DNA of 64,000 bases from Paenibacillus sp. MSJ-34. GTDB taxonomy: Bacteria > Bacillota > Bacilli > Paenibacillales > Paenibacillaceae. Position 1 is the stretch's first letter. Each line of letters starts with the position of its first letter. Positions 1 through 9,272 of this stretch are shown here, in pieces. The notes under the pieces were generated by a model that did not search any database, had not been told where the DNA came from, and saw only the letters and a program-made list of their open reading frames with translations. The DNA is taken from NCBI RefSeq assembly GCF_018918005.1, contig NZ_JAHLPR010000016.1, positions 1 to 64,000 of the forward strand, written 5' to 3'. The translations under genes and the position numbers were made by a program.

Positions 1-6
1 TTCATG

Positions 7-147
7 AAAATCACCCAATTCATTAGAAATAAAAAAAGCCTTCTCGGCGATTATTGGGGTGATTTTGAAAAGTCAAGAGGAATGTTTGTTCGCACCCCAT
101 GTTTGGGGGTGAAACAATAGAAGACCCTAGCTAGGAAGCTAGAGTCT
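7..147 (+). promoter_or_regulatory. Structured leader with three inverted repeats
   Basis: Three potential hairpins precede the first small gene. Arms at 7-19 and 53-66 are complementary with one bulged base. CACCCC at 93-98 can pair with GGGGTG at 106-111. Arms at 122-132 and 137-147 match except for one position. None is followed by a run of T, so they look more like leader structure or protein sites than terminators. Whether they belong to the transcript starting here or to the end of an upstream gene outside the window cannot be decided. Confidence 0.35.
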
Positions 148-202
148 GCAACGGAATGTGAATTCCGAGAAGCTTACTTTAATCAAAGGAGGTGCAGGCA
201 GG

Positions 203-349
203 ATGTTGAACGTGAATGTTACTGATTTTTACAATCAAGCTCGCGTAATCATGCGTGGAATCGCATATGGTTTCCCTATGGACGCTACAGGTGTGCCTAT
301 TTTTGACTATACGTTTTTACACGCGAAAAGACTCCTGCCTCAGCCTTAA
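203..349 (+). CDS. Small peptide, 48 aa, possibly RAxF-45-like
   Basis: A short open frame starts at ATG 203, nine bases after a strong AAAGGAGG at 185-192. An in-frame GTG at 158 has no good ribosome binding site. The product, MLNVNVTDFYNQARVIMRG at its start, has a central R-G-I-A-Y-G-F stretch and a T-G-V-P-I-F motif. These loosely recall the RAxF-45 family of roughly 45-residue Paenibacillaceae proteins of unknown function; that comparison is from memory and unverified. A strong terminator follows within 25 bases. It is either a free-standing small gene or the leader peptide of the ABC-F/exporter operon downstream. Confidence 0.6.
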   Translation: MLNVNVTDFYNQARVIMRGIAYGFPMDATGVPIFDYTFLHAKRLLPQP

Positions 350-371
350 CGGATCGATTGTTAGGTAAAGG

Positions 372-402
372 GCCGCGGGATTTTCCCGCGGCTCTTTTTT
401 TT
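372..402 (+). terminator. Rho-independent terminator before the ABC-F operon
   Basis: Perfect 9-bp arms at 372-380 and 384-392 are followed by a T-rich run at 393-402. It lies between the 48-aa peptide gene and the ABC-F gene. I found no upstream sequence that could form an alternative antiterminator with the 5' arm, so attenuation here is possible but unsupported. Confidence 0.85.
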
Positions 403-461
403 GGTCTGAAAAGGATGCAGGGCGGGAAGCACTCATGCATAGAAATTGGAGGACCGAGACG

Positions 462-2366
462 ATGATTGTAAATATTCAGCATGTGCAAAAGTATTTTGGC
501 GCCGAAATGGTGCTTTCGGATATAACGTTTCAAATCGGCGAAGGGGAAAGAATCGGTATCATCGGACGAAACGGATCGGGAAAATCGACCGTCTTGAAAC
601 TCATTGCGGGCAATATAGCACCGGATCAAGGAGAAATATCCATACGAAAAGGAACGAAAATCGGCTATCTTTCGCAAACGAAAGAGGCTTTCCCAGGAGC
701 AACCGTTTATGACGTGTTGTTGCAAGGATATAGTGAGCTCATGGAATGGCAGGCGAGAATGACAACGCTGGAAGCGATGATGGCCACTCAGCAATCTGCG
801 GCGATGATGGAGAAATACTTGGAGGAGTATTCGGAACTGCAAGAGAAGTTCGACCGGCAGGGCGGCTATGAAATGGATGCCCGTATTCATCAAATCGCCA
901 ACGGCGTAGGCATACCCGACGAGCATTTCGCCAGATGCTACGCGACATTGTCGGGAGGAGAGAAAACGAAAATCGACTTGGCGTCGCTGCTGCTGGAACG
1001 GCCCGACTTGCTGCTGCTCGACGAACCGACGAATCATCTCGACCTGGCGGCGACGGAATGGCTGGAAGATCATCTCCGCAGTTATAAAGGGACTTCGGTT
1101 ATCGTGTCTCACGACCGTTATTTTCTCGATCGGATTGTCGATAAGATCGTAGAAGTCGAGGACGGCGAGGCGATGACATATTATACCGATTATTCCGGTT
1201 ATCAGCGGGAAAAACAGGAGATGCTGCTTCGGCAATTCCAAGAGTATAAGGATCAGCAGAAGCAAATCAAGCAGATGAAGGAAGCGATTCGCCGATACAC
1301 GGAATGGGGCAACATCGGCGGCAATGAGAAGTTTTTCCGGCGCGCCGCGGCTATTCAGAAAGCGCTGGACCGGATGGATAAAGTGAAGCGGCCCGTCCTG
1401 GAGCGGAAAGCCGCCGATTTTGCGGCAGGCGCCACGCAACGATCGGGGAACGACGTCATCGTCCTTGACCATATCGGCAAATCGTTTGGCGAAACGGTAT
1501 TGTTCCAAGGCGTGTCCGGGTTGATCGAATACGGAGACAAAGTCGCGCTGATCGGCGGCAACGGTACGGGGAAGAGTACGCTATTCCGCCTATTGCTCGG
1601 CGACGACCGTCCGGATGCAGGGGAGATCAAGCTGGGTACGAGGGTGAAGCCGGGCTATCTGGCTCAGGATGCCGCACCCGCGAGCGGAACGACGGTGCTG
1701 CAATATTTCCGCGATCAAATCGGGGTTGAGGAAGGAGAAGCGCGGCATTTGTTGGCCAAATATTTATTTTACGGCGCGGACGTATTCAAATCCGTCGCCG
1801 GATTGTCGGGAGGCGAGTGGACCCGGCTGCGGCTAGCCGTCGTCATGCATCACGCGCCGAATTTGCTGCTGCTCGACGAGCCGACGAATCATCTCGATAT
1901 TCCTTCGCGCGAAGCGCTGGAAGACATGCTCGAGGAATTTTCCGGCACGTTGCTCGCCATCTCGCATGACCGTTATTTTATCAATCGGTTGGCTGGGAAA
2001 ACATGGGAATTGCGCGATCGCCAATTGTTTCACTACGAAGGCAATTTTGAAGCCTATAAAGAAGAGACAGCGAAACGGCAAAGGAAAGAGGCGGAGACGA
2101 AAGGAGCGGCGGCGAAAAAAACGGCTTCCCGATCTAAACCGATCGATGCGCAGCGCCATCAAGCGCGCCTGCAAGAACGTGCGGAAGAGCGGATAGAACG
2201 ATTGGAATCCCGGTCGCGCGAACTGGACGCGCTGCTGATGGACGAAAAAATCGGGACGGATTCGGAACGATTAACGGAACTGCTGGCGGAACGGGAACAG
2301 GTGCAGAGAGAGCTTGAAACGCTTTACGAGCAATGGTTTCAACTGCAAGCAACGGAAAAGGAGTAG
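462..2366 (+). CDS. ABC-F family ATPase, YdiF-like
   Basis: Duplicated ATPase of the ABC-F class, soluble proteins that act on the ribosome in translation or antibiotic protection rather than in transport. There are no membrane segments. Walker A motifs GRNGSGKST (about residue 35) and GGNGTGKST (about 365) are each followed by LSGGE signatures (about 163 and 448) and LLLLDEPTNHLD Walker B motifs. A charged linker separates the domains, and the basic C-terminal 90 residues look coiled-coil. ATG 462 is chosen because GGAGG at 448-452 is correctly spaced; an in-frame ATG at 435 lacks a site. At 634 aa it fits the YdiF subgroup. It is followed eight bases later by an exporter operon, suggesting a shared drug or stress response. 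The precise role is not deducible. Confidence 0.9.
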   Translation: MIVNIQHVQKYFGAEMVLSDITFQIGEGERIGIIGRNGSGKSTVLKLIAGNIAPDQGEISIRKGTKIGYLSQTKEAFPGATVYDVLLQGYSELMEWQARMTTLEAMMATQQSAAMMEKYLEEYSELQEKFDRQGGYEMDARIHQIANGVGIPDEHFARCYATLSGGEKTKIDLASLLLERPDLLLLDEPTNHLDLAATEWLEDHLRSYKGTSVIVSHDRYFLDRIVDKIVEVEDGEAMTYYTDYSGYQREKQEMLLRQFQEYKDQQKQIKQMKEAIRRYTEWGNIGGNEKFFRRAAAIQKALDRMDKVKRPVLERKAADFAAGATQRSGNDVIVLDHIGKSFGETVLFQGVSGLIEYGDKVALIGGNGTGKSTLFRLLLGDDRPDAGEIKLGTRVKPGYLAQDAAPASGTTVLQYFRDQIGVEEGEARHLLAKYLFYGADVFKSVAGLSGGEWTRLRLAVVMHHAPNLLLLDEPTNHLDIPSREALEDMLEEFSGTLLAISHDRYFINRLAGKTWELRDRQLFHYEGNFEAYKEETAKRQRKEAETKGAAAKKTASRSKPIDAQRHQARLQERAEERIERLESRSRELDALLMDEKIGTDSERLTELLAEREQVQRELETLYEQWFQLQATEKE

Positions 2367-2374
2367 AGATAAAC

Positions 2375-4126
2375 ATGTTTTCCATCTTATTTAAATTGAA
2401 ATGGTTTTTCAAAGAAAACCGTTTAAGGTATACGGTGGCCGTCGTTTTATTGATTGCCGTCGGGGCGCTGGAAATGATTCCTCCCAAAATGTTGGGGACG
2501 GCGGTCGACCAAATCCAGCAAGGGACGTTTACCCAATTCGGGTTGACGCAATTTTTAATACTGTTCCTCGGCGTTATCGTTTTGATTTACGTTTTCGGAT
2601 ATATTTGGCATTATTTGCTGTTCGGCGGAGCGAATTTGGTTGAACGCATACTGCGTTCCCATTTTATGAGCCATTTGCTGAAGATGACGCCGACGTTCTA
2701 CGAAAAAAATCGTACCGGCGACTTGATGGCCCGGGCGACGAACGATTTACGGGCCGTATCGTTGACGGCGGGTTTCGGGATATTGACGTTGGTCGATTCC
2801 AGCATCTATATGCTTACCATCTTGCTTACGATGGGATTTATGATCAGTTGGAAGCTGACGCTGGCGGCATTGCTGCCACTGCCCCTGATCGCGGTCGCCA
2901 TGAAATATTACGGCAGGGTCATACACGAACGGTTCACGGTCGCTCAAGACGCCTTCGGCGATTTGAACGATCATGTGCTTGAGGCGATCTCGGGCGTGCG
3001 CGTCATCCGCGCTTACGTTCAGGAGGAAGCGGATCAGTCGCGGTTTCGGCGGCTGACGAACGACGTATTTCGCAAAAATATCGATGTAGCCAAGATCGAT
3101 GCGCTGTTCGAACCGACGATCAAAATTTTGGTCGGCATCAGCTACATGATCGGACTCGGATATGGCGCATATCTTGTGTTTCAGACCAATATCACGCTCG
3201 GAGAGCTGATTACTTTCAACGTTTACCTGGGAATGCTCATTTGGCCGATGTTCGCCATCGGCGAATTGATCAATATTATGCAGCGCGGCAACGCGTCGCT
3301 CGATCGGGTCAATGAGACGTTGTCCTACGAACCCGACGTCAAGGACCATCCGCGGCCGCAAGCGGCGGCATCGCCGGAATCGATCCGCTTCCGCGATGTG
3401 ACGTTCCGTTATCCTTCTTCGCAAACCGACAATTTGCGCAATGTTTCGATCACGATCCGGCGCGGGCAGACGCTTGGCATTGTCGGCAAAACCGGAAGCG
3501 GCAAAACGACGCTGATCAAACAGCTTCTGCGCGAATATCCGCTCGGTTCCGGAGAAATTGCCGTCGCCGGCATCCCGCTTGAACAAATCGCGGTTGAAGA
3601 CGTCCATCGCTGGATCGGTTATGTGCCGCAAGAGCAAATCTTGTTCTCCCGCACGGTGCGCGAGAACATTCAATACGGCAAGCCGGGCGGCTCGGAAGAA
3701 GAAGTCCGGCATGCGCTCGAAGCGGCATCGTTCCTGCAGGACATTTCCACTCTGTCGCACGGACTGGACACGATCGTCGGGGAAAAGGGCGTTTCGCTGT
3801 CAGGCGGACAAAAGCAGCGGGTGTCGATCGCGCGCGCCTTAATGGCTGATCCGGAAATCTTGCTGCTCGACGATGCAATGTCCGCGGTCGATGCGAAGAC
3901 GGAAGCGAAAATTATCGCCAACATTCGGCGCGAACGCGCGGGGAAAACGACGTTCATTACGACGCATCGTCTCTCCGCCGTACAGCATGCGGACTGGATT
4001 ATTGTCATGGATGACGGCCGCATTGCCGAACAAGGCACGCATGAGCAGCTGGTGCGGCAGGACGGGTGGTACAAAGAACAATACGAACGCCAGCAACTCG
4101 AGGCAAACTTAACGGAAGGCGGGTGA
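2375..4126 (+). CDS. bmrC: Heterodimeric ABC exporter subunit, BmrC/YheI-like
   Basis: Half-transporter of 583 aa with an N-terminal six-helix exporter domain (about residues 10-320) and a C-terminal ATPase. The ATPase has Walker A GKTGSGKT and signature LSGGQKQR, but its Walker B ends in LLLDDAMSAVD, with Asp where the catalytic Glu normally stands. That is the known asymmetry of BmrC-type subunits, which carry the degenerate nucleotide site. Start at ATG 2375 behind AAAGGAG. The next gene encodes the larger partner, so the two should form a multidrug exporter like Bacillus subtilis BmrCD (YheI/YheH). An ABC-F gene lies directly upstream in the same direction. Confidence 0.88.
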   Translation: MFSILFKLKWFFKENRLRYTVAVVLLIAVGALEMIPPKMLGTAVDQIQQGTFTQFGLTQFLILFLGVIVLIYVFGYIWHYLLFGGANLVERILRSHFMSHLLKMTPTFYEKNRTGDLMARATNDLRAVSLTAGFGILTLVDSSIYMLTILLTMGFMISWKLTLAALLPLPLIAVAMKYYGRVIHERFTVAQDAFGDLNDHVLEAISGVRVIRAYVQEEADQSRFRRLTNDVFRKNIDVAKIDALFEPTIKILVGISYMIGLGYGAYLVFQTNITLGELITFNVYLGMLIWPMFAIGELINIMQRGNASLDRVNETLSYEPDVKDHPRPQAAASPESIRFRDVTFRYPSSQTDNLRNVSITIRRGQTLGIVGKTGSGKTTLIKQLLREYPLGSGEIAVAGIPLEQIAVEDVHRWIGYVPQEQILFSRTVRENIQYGKPGGSEEEVRHALEAASFLQDISTLSHGLDTIVGEKGVSLSGGQKQRVSIARALMADPEILLLDDAMSAVDAKTEAKIIANIRRERAGKTTFITTHRLSAVQHADWIIVMDDGRIAEQGTHEQLVRQDGWYKEQYERQQLEANLTEGG

Positions 4127-4133
4127 GCCTAAC

Positions 4134-6173
4134 ATGAACGTAGGCAAAAAACTGTTTCAATACGCACTTATTTATAAAAAAACGTTTATTATCGCATTGC
4201 TAATGCTTGCCGTTGCGGTGGCGGCCGAGTTGATGGGACCTTTTATCGCGAAAACGATGATCGACAACCATGTCGTCGGGATCGAAAAACCGTGGGTAGA
4301 AGTACCGGCGGCGGGCAAAGGGACGGTGCGATACGACGATCGGCTGTTTGAACGAAGCGATCGCGTGCAAGGGGCGGCGGGGCAAGAGGTGCGCGTGCTG
4401 CAAGTCGGCAGAACGTTCGTCTTCGTCGACGGGCCGATAAGCTTTGACGGCGACCGCAAGCTGGACGGGACTCGATTGACGATTACGCAAGGCGACTTGA
4501 CCGCAACGTACGAAGCGGCGCCGCTAGCGACGGCGGAACTGTTCCAATTCTACGAACCGGAAATCGGCGGTCTGCTCAAATTGGCGGGCATCTACATCGG
4601 GCTTATTTTGGTGGCCGCGGCATTCGAATACGGAAGAATTTATTTGTTGCAATCTTCGGCCAATCGCGTTATTCAGAAGATGAGGCAGGATGTGTACGGC
4701 CAAATCCATCGGCTGCCGATCGGATATTTCGATACGTTGCCGGCTGGCAAAGTCGTTTCCAGGGTAACGAACGATACGGAGGCCGTGAAAGATTTGTTTG
4801 TCACGGTGCTGGCCAACTTCTTCTCCGGCGCCGTATACATGATTGGCATATTCATCGCGTTGTTTCTGCTCGATGTCAGGCTCGCGGTCGTATGTTTGGC
4901 GGTCGTTCCGATTTTGGCGCTATGGATCGTCGTTTACCGCAAGTTTGCGACGAAATACAATCATGTGATCCGCGCGCGCCTGAGCGATATTAACGGGATG
5001 CTGAACGAGTCGATTCAAGGGATGCCGATCATTCGCGCGTTCCGCCGGCAACAGGAAACGAAGCGCGAGTTCGAGGATTTGAACGAAGATCATTTTAAAT
5101 ATCAGAACAAAATGTTGAACCTGAATTCGCTCACCTCGCATAACTTGGTGAACGTCATTCGGAACTTGTCGCTTGCCGCCGTCGTTTGGTACTTCGGCGG
5201 GGCGTCGTTCAGCGCCGCCGGCGCGATATCGTTCGGCGTGATCTATGCTTTCATCGACTATTTGGGCCGTTTGTTCCAGCCGATCGTCGGAATGGTCAAT
5301 CAACTGGCGCAGTTGGAGCAGGCGTTAGTCTCCGCGGAGCGGGTGTTTGAACTGATGGATATGCCGGGCACCGACGTGGCCGAAGGGAAGCTGCCCCGCT
5401 ACAAAGGCGATGTTGCGTTTGACGACGTATCGTTTGCCTATAAGGAAGAAGAATACGTGCTGAAGCATATTTCGTTTGAAGCGAAGCAAGGGCAGACGGT
5501 GGCGCTAGTCGGTCATACCGGATCGGGCAAAAGCTCCATCATGAATTTGCTGTTCCGTTTCTACGATGCGCAGCAAGGGAAAATTACGATTGACGGGACA
5601 GATATAAGGCAAATTCCGAAACAATTGCTGCGTCAACATATGGGTATCGTGCTTCAAGATCCGTTTCTGTTCACAGGAACGATCGCGAGCAATGTCAGCC
5701 TGGACGATCCGTCGATCAGCCGCGAGCAAGTGGAGAAGGCGCTGCGCGATGTCGGTGCCGAGCGGGTATTCTCGAGCCTCAGGAAAGGATACGACGAGCC
5801 GGTCATTGAGAAAGGAAGCACGTTGTCCGCCGGACAGCGGCAAATTATATCGTTCGCCCGCGCGCTTGCGTTCAATCCGGCCATTCTTATTCTGGACGAA
5901 GCGACCGCCAATATCGATACGGAAACGGAAGCGATCATTCAATCGGCGCTTGACGTCGTTAAGAAAGGGCGCACGACGTTTATTATCGCGCACCGATTAT
6001 CCACGATTCGCAGCGCCGATCTGATTCTCGTGCTCCATCGCGGGGAAATCGTCGAACAAGGGTCGCATGAATCGCTGATGAAGCTCCAGGGAAGATATTA
6101 CCAGATGTATCAGCTGCAGCAAGGCGGCAAAGCCGAGACGGTTCCTTCCGCCGCCAATCCGTCGTTCGTTTGA
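4134..6173 (+). CDS. bmrD: Heterodimeric ABC exporter subunit, BmrD/YheH-like
   Basis: Half-transporter of 679 aa. An insertion of roughly 90 residues after the first membrane helix (about residues 40-135) matches the extra extracellular domain that makes BmrD/YheH longer than its partner. The ATPase has Walker A GHTGSGKSS, a slightly altered signature LSAGQRQ and Walker B LILDEATANID with the catalytic Glu intact. It therefore supplies the active ATP site to the heterodimer, while its altered signature faces the partner's degenerate site. ATG 4134 lies seven bases after the bmrC-like stop, indicating one operon. Substrate is unknown; drug efflux is inferred from the family. Confidence 0.88.
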   Translation: MNVGKKLFQYALIYKKTFIIALLMLAVAVAAELMGPFIAKTMIDNHVVGIEKPWVEVPAAGKGTVRYDDRLFERSDRVQGAAGQEVRVLQVGRTFVFVDGPISFDGDRKLDGTRLTITQGDLTATYEAAPLATAELFQFYEPEIGGLLKLAGIYIGLILVAAAFEYGRIYLLQSSANRVIQKMRQDVYGQIHRLPIGYFDTLPAGKVVSRVTNDTEAVKDLFVTVLANFFSGAVYMIGIFIALFLLDVRLAVVCLAVVPILALWIVVYRKFATKYNHVIRARLSDINGMLNESIQGMPIIRAFRRQQETKREFEDLNEDHFKYQNKMLNLNSLTSHNLVNVIRNLSLAAVVWYFGGASFSAAGAISFGVIYAFIDYLGRLFQPIVGMVNQLAQLEQALVSAERVFELMDMPGTDVAEGKLPRYKGDVAFDDVSFAYKEEEYVLKHISFEAKQGQTVALVGHTGSGKSSIMNLLFRFYDAQQGKITIDGTDIRQIPKQLLRQHMGIVLQDPFLFTGTIASNVSLDDPSISREQVEKALRDVGAERVFSSLRKGYDEPVIEKGSTLSAGQRQIISFARALAFNPAILILDEATANIDTETEAIIQSALDVVKKGRTTFIIAHRLSTIRSADLILVLHRGEIVEQGSHESLMKLQGRYYQMYQLQQGGKAETVPSAANPSFV

Positions 6174-6192
6174 TGAGAGGAGATGGCTACAG

Positions 6193-6975
6193 ATGACCGA
6201 TAAAATTACATTTCTAGGAACGGGGGACTCCATGGGAGTCCCGCGCGTATATTGCGATTGCAGCGTCTGTACGGAAGCGAGAAAGGGCGGGATCAACCGC
6301 CGTTTGCGTTCTTCTATTATGCTGCAGACGGGCGAAGGCATCATGTTGATCGATTGCGGCCCGGATTGGACGGCGCAGATGGAGAGACACAACTTGCGGA
6401 CCGTACAGCATGTCCTCATTACGCATGCCCATTTCGACCATATTGCCGGTCTGCCCGAATGGGCGGACGCATGCCGCTGGCTTTCGACCCATGGAAACGT
6501 TTATGCGCCGCAAGACGTACTGACTACCATTCGCGGTCAATTTCCTTGGTTGGAAAGCCATTTCCGCTATTACGACATTGCGGACGGATTCGCTTTCGGC
6601 GGCTGGCATATCGAGCCGCGCCTTATGTGTCACGGCAAAAACGGCAGCTCTTACGCATACCGGCTGACGAAACATTCGTACCGCTGGGCGTACTGCCCGG
6701 ATACGATCGATTGGAACGAGCGGGATAAGGCGTATTTTAAAGATTTGCAATTGTTGATTTTAGGAACGAATTTTTACAAGGAAGAAGCGGAACGCCGCAC
6801 CCGCTCGGTATACGACATGGTGGAAGCGATGGAGCTCGTTTCGGACATTAAGCCGGAGCGGGTCGTGTTTACTCATATGTCGCACGGCGTCGATTTGCGG
6901 GAGCGATACGCTTTGGCCCCCCTAATACAACTCGCAAGAACGGGGTTGGAAATCGAACTGCCTTCATTTACGTGA
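6193..6975 (+). CDS. PhnP-like metallo-beta-lactamase-fold hydrolase
   Basis: Protein of 260 aa with the metal-binding motif THAHFDH (about residue 77) of the metallo-beta-lactamase fold. An N-terminal FLGTGDSMGVPR and the cysteine cluster C-D-C-S-V-C near residue 20 are typical of the PhnP group. Those enzymes are phosphodiesterases that open cyclic phosphates in phosphonate breakdown, and the cysteines bind a structural zinc. No phosphonate genes are nearby, so the physiological substrate is open. It begins 19 bases after the exporter gene with its own GAGGAG site and probably ends that operon. Confidence 0.8.
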   Translation: MTDKITFLGTGDSMGVPRVYCDCSVCTEARKGGINRRLRSSIMLQTGEGIMLIDCGPDWTAQMERHNLRTVQHVLITHAHFDHIAGLPEWADACRWLSTHGNVYAPQDVLTTIRGQFPWLESHFRYYDIADGFAFGGWHIEPRLMCHGKNGSSYAYRLTKHSYRWAYCPDTIDWNERDKAYFKDLQLLILGTNFYKEEAERRTRSVYDMVEAMELVSDIKPERVVFTHMSHGVDLRERYALAPLIQLARTGLEIELPSFT

Positions 6976-6998
6976 AATCGTAAAAATTGGGAATGCTA

Positions 6999-7024
6999 CT
7001 TTACAGAATCGTCTTTCTGTAAAG
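6999..7024 (+). promoter_or_regulatory. Perfect inverted repeat overlapping the cytochrome ribosome binding site
   Basis: CTTTACAGAA at 6999-7008 and TTCTGTAAAG at 7015-7024 are exact reverse complements with a 6-base loop. The 3' arm overlaps the AAAGGGG ribosome binding site of the cytochrome gene at 7037. No T run follows, so it is not a normal terminator. It could be a repressor operator or an RNA hairpin that limits translation initiation. Confidence 0.5.
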
Positions 7025-7036
7025 GGGTTACATATC

Positions 7037-9031
7037 ATGAAAAACCGCAAGCGAAGACGCCTTCGCTTTATCATTTTGTCGCTTGGAATCGCGCTGATCG
7101 GCGGAGGAATTGCCGCAGTATTCGCCTTCCAACCGGAATACGCCTATATGCCGAAAGCCGATAACGTATTGAATCCTGCGGCCATTACGGCAAAGAGCCG
7201 GACGGATCAAGACGTGCGCGTCTACGACGTTTGGGGGAAAACGGTGAAGACGAACGGGACGGTCCAGGCGCAAGCGAGTGCGGACGGGAAGAACGAATTG
7301 TCCCCCGGGCAAGGTGCGGTCGAGATTAACGAAGCTTTGCTCCGGCTGGGCCGTAAAAGTTTCTACAAAGAGACGTTCGGCAACGAAGTGTTCCTGACGG
7401 ATATTATGGGGATCGTTGACGGGCCGTTAACGTTGCCGAAAATCGCGAAAGCGATCGTGAAGCTGCAAGGCAAAGGAACGTCCAACTTGCAGGTCGAATT
7501 GGATAAAAGCGTAAAGATCGGCAATAAGACGTATAAAAAAGGAGATCTCATCGACACCGGAATCGATGTGCCGAAAGGAGCCTACGCGCCGCTCGGCATG
7601 CCCGTCAAGTTCTCGGGCGGCAAACTGAAAGTCGGCATCAGCTGCGCCGTCTGCCATGCCACGGTGGACGCGAAGACGAAGCAGGTCGTCGAAGGGGCGC
7701 CGAACGCCGACTTGAACGCGGGATTGCTGCTGGCGATGGCGACGAATTCCGCCGCCTACTTCACGCATACCGACGTGGGCAACTTGTCCCGTTATTTGCA
7801 GGATATGAGCAAAGGAACCGTTCCAACATCCGACGGGAAGACAACGACGCTGCCCGATCCGAAAAAGCTGGAGGCGGATGTGGATGAGACGCTCGCCAAA
7901 TGGCCGCGAGGCAACTTCGATTCGACGATCGATTTGAAGAGCAATCCGGCGCAAATTCCCGATTCGTTTACGAAAGACGCGCATCCGTACGGATGGAGCG
8001 GCTTTGCGATCGCCGGACCGTTCAAAGGTTTGGGAACGTTCAGCAATAACGTTCATGCGCAAAATTCGGATTCCTTGGCGCAATCCGAGGTGAGTTCCGC
8101 TTTATTCGGTATCGACAAGGAATTATATATGGGTACGATTTTGCAAAACGCGGCCAATCCCAAGTTCCGCTATCGTCCGCAAAGCGGGCAGAAGCCGTCG
8201 GAGTTTTTCGCCAAAGTCGATCCGACGCCAGGCGTACCTGGAACGAACGAGCTGATCAAGCTGCCTTCGTATCCGAAATTGAGCCTCATCGCGCCCGACG
8301 GCTTATTTGCCAGTTCTCCGGGCTATCACGTCGGCGAACAAGTGAATGCGATGTCGGCTTGGCAAAATACGATCGTCCCGCCGCCGGCGCTCATTAGCGG
8401 CAAGCCGGGCGTTCTGGACGAAGGGAGAGCCGTATTCGTCAAGGAGAAGTGCATTACTTGCCATTCGGGCAGCGCATATACGAACCATAAAATTATCGAC
8501 GTCCGCACGATAAAGACCGAGCCGTCGCGAGCCAGGGCGATGAAGGCGACGGAGTCTATCTTCGGCCGGGCTTCGATTTACGCGCCGGACACCCTGGTTC
8601 CGGTGAAGAAAAACGCGAAAGTGTTGAAGGTGCCTGCCGCTCATTTGGACCCGAAACAAGTCAAAATGAGCTTTGCGCACGGCGAATCGCAAGGCGGCTA
8701 TAAAGTGAAAGGGCTAATCGGCTTATATTGGACAGCCCCGTACTTGCATGACGGAGGCGTCGCCGTCGGCCGCAACGAACAGATCGAACTTGGCATTCCC
8801 GGCACCTTGCAGCAAGGCATTGCGCCCGATCCGTTCAACAGCTTGAAGGCGCTCGTGGATCGCGGTTTGCGCAAAAAGGTTGTCGCAGCCAATCGCGCGG
8901 ACGCCAAATTGCGCGACGTACACGTTCGCGGGGCGGGCCATGAATTTTGGGTGGACGAAAAAGCGGGATTCACCAAAAAGCAACAGGATGCGTTGATTCG
9001 CTATTTGTTGTCGCTCGTGCCGAAACGGTAG
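7037..9031 (+). CDS. Membrane-anchored di-heme c-type cytochrome
   Basis: Protein of 664 aa with a basic N-terminus, one membrane segment (about residues 9-31) and a large extracytoplasmic part. Two covalent heme sites are visible: CAVCH at 203-207 and CITCH at 472-476. Near residue 571 the stretch APYLHDGG resembles the APYLHNGS signature of di-heme cytochrome c peroxidases, MauG and rubber oxygenase RoxA. An oxidase or peroxidase-like redox role outside the membrane is therefore likely, but the exact reaction cannot be read. It stands alone, with an inverted repeat over its ribosome binding site and about 200 bases of gene-free DNA behind it. No cytochrome c maturation genes are in the window. 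Confidence 0.78.
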   Translation: MKNRKRRRLRFIILSLGIALIGGGIAAVFAFQPEYAYMPKADNVLNPAAITAKSRTDQDVRVYDVWGKTVKTNGTVQAQASADGKNELSPGQGAVEINEALLRLGRKSFYKETFGNEVFLTDIMGIVDGPLTLPKIAKAIVKLQGKGTSNLQVELDKSVKIGNKTYKKGDLIDTGIDVPKGAYAPLGMPVKFSGGKLKVGISCAVCHATVDAKTKQVVEGAPNADLNAGLLLAMATNSAAYFTHTDVGNLSRYLQDMSKGTVPTSDGKTTTLPDPKKLEADVDETLAKWPRGNFDSTIDLKSNPAQIPDSFTKDAHPYGWSGFAIAGPFKGLGTFSNNVHAQNSDSLAQSEVSSALFGIDKELYMGTILQNAANPKFRYRPQSGQKPSEFFAKVDPTPGVPGTNELIKLPSYPKLSLIAPDGLFASSPGYHVGEQVNAMSAWQNTIVPPPALISGKPGVLDEGRAVFVKEKCITCHSGSAYTNHKIIDVRTIKTEPSRARAMKATESIFGRASIYAPDTLVPVKKNAKVLKVPAAHLDPKQVKMSFAHGESQGGYKVKGLIGLYWTAPYLHDGGVAVGRNEQIELGIPGTLQQGIAPDPFNSLKALVDRGLRKKVVAANRADAKLRDVHVRGAGHEFWVDEKAGFTKKQQDALIRYLLSLVPKR

Positions 9032-9230
9032 GGAGGGATTTTTTCGCGCAAGCTTAGCAAACTTGCAACCTGCGTCCGTCTTCTTCCGTCTAGTCGTAAG
9101 AGGTGAGAAAATGGTGAGACGTTCAATAACTCCGCTTATTGGCGATCAAGCGACGGAAAATTTTCGAACGGAGACACCTCTTCCGTGTTTGCGATAGAAG
9201 TCCGATAAAAGAGGGGCATTGACAAAGAGC

Positions 9231-9266
9231 AGACTGCTGGCGCACACTACCCGCGCGCAGCAGTCT
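9231..9266. terminator. Hairpin terminator between convergent genes
   Basis: AGACTGCTG at 9231-9239 pairs with CAGCAGTCT at 9258-9266, extended by a G/C-rich inner part, and is followed on the plus strand by TTTCTCTTT. It separates the cytochrome gene from the convergent lipoprotein gene. The 200 bases between 9032 and 9231 hold no recognisable gene. Confidence 0.75.
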
Positions 9267-9272
9267 TTCTCT

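Noticed and set aside
9111-9197. 28-codon frame with AGAGGTGAG upstream (MVRRSITPLIGDQ...)
   Set aside because: The site and start are reasonable, but there is no promoter, terminator of its own or recognisable sequence; too short to support as a gene.
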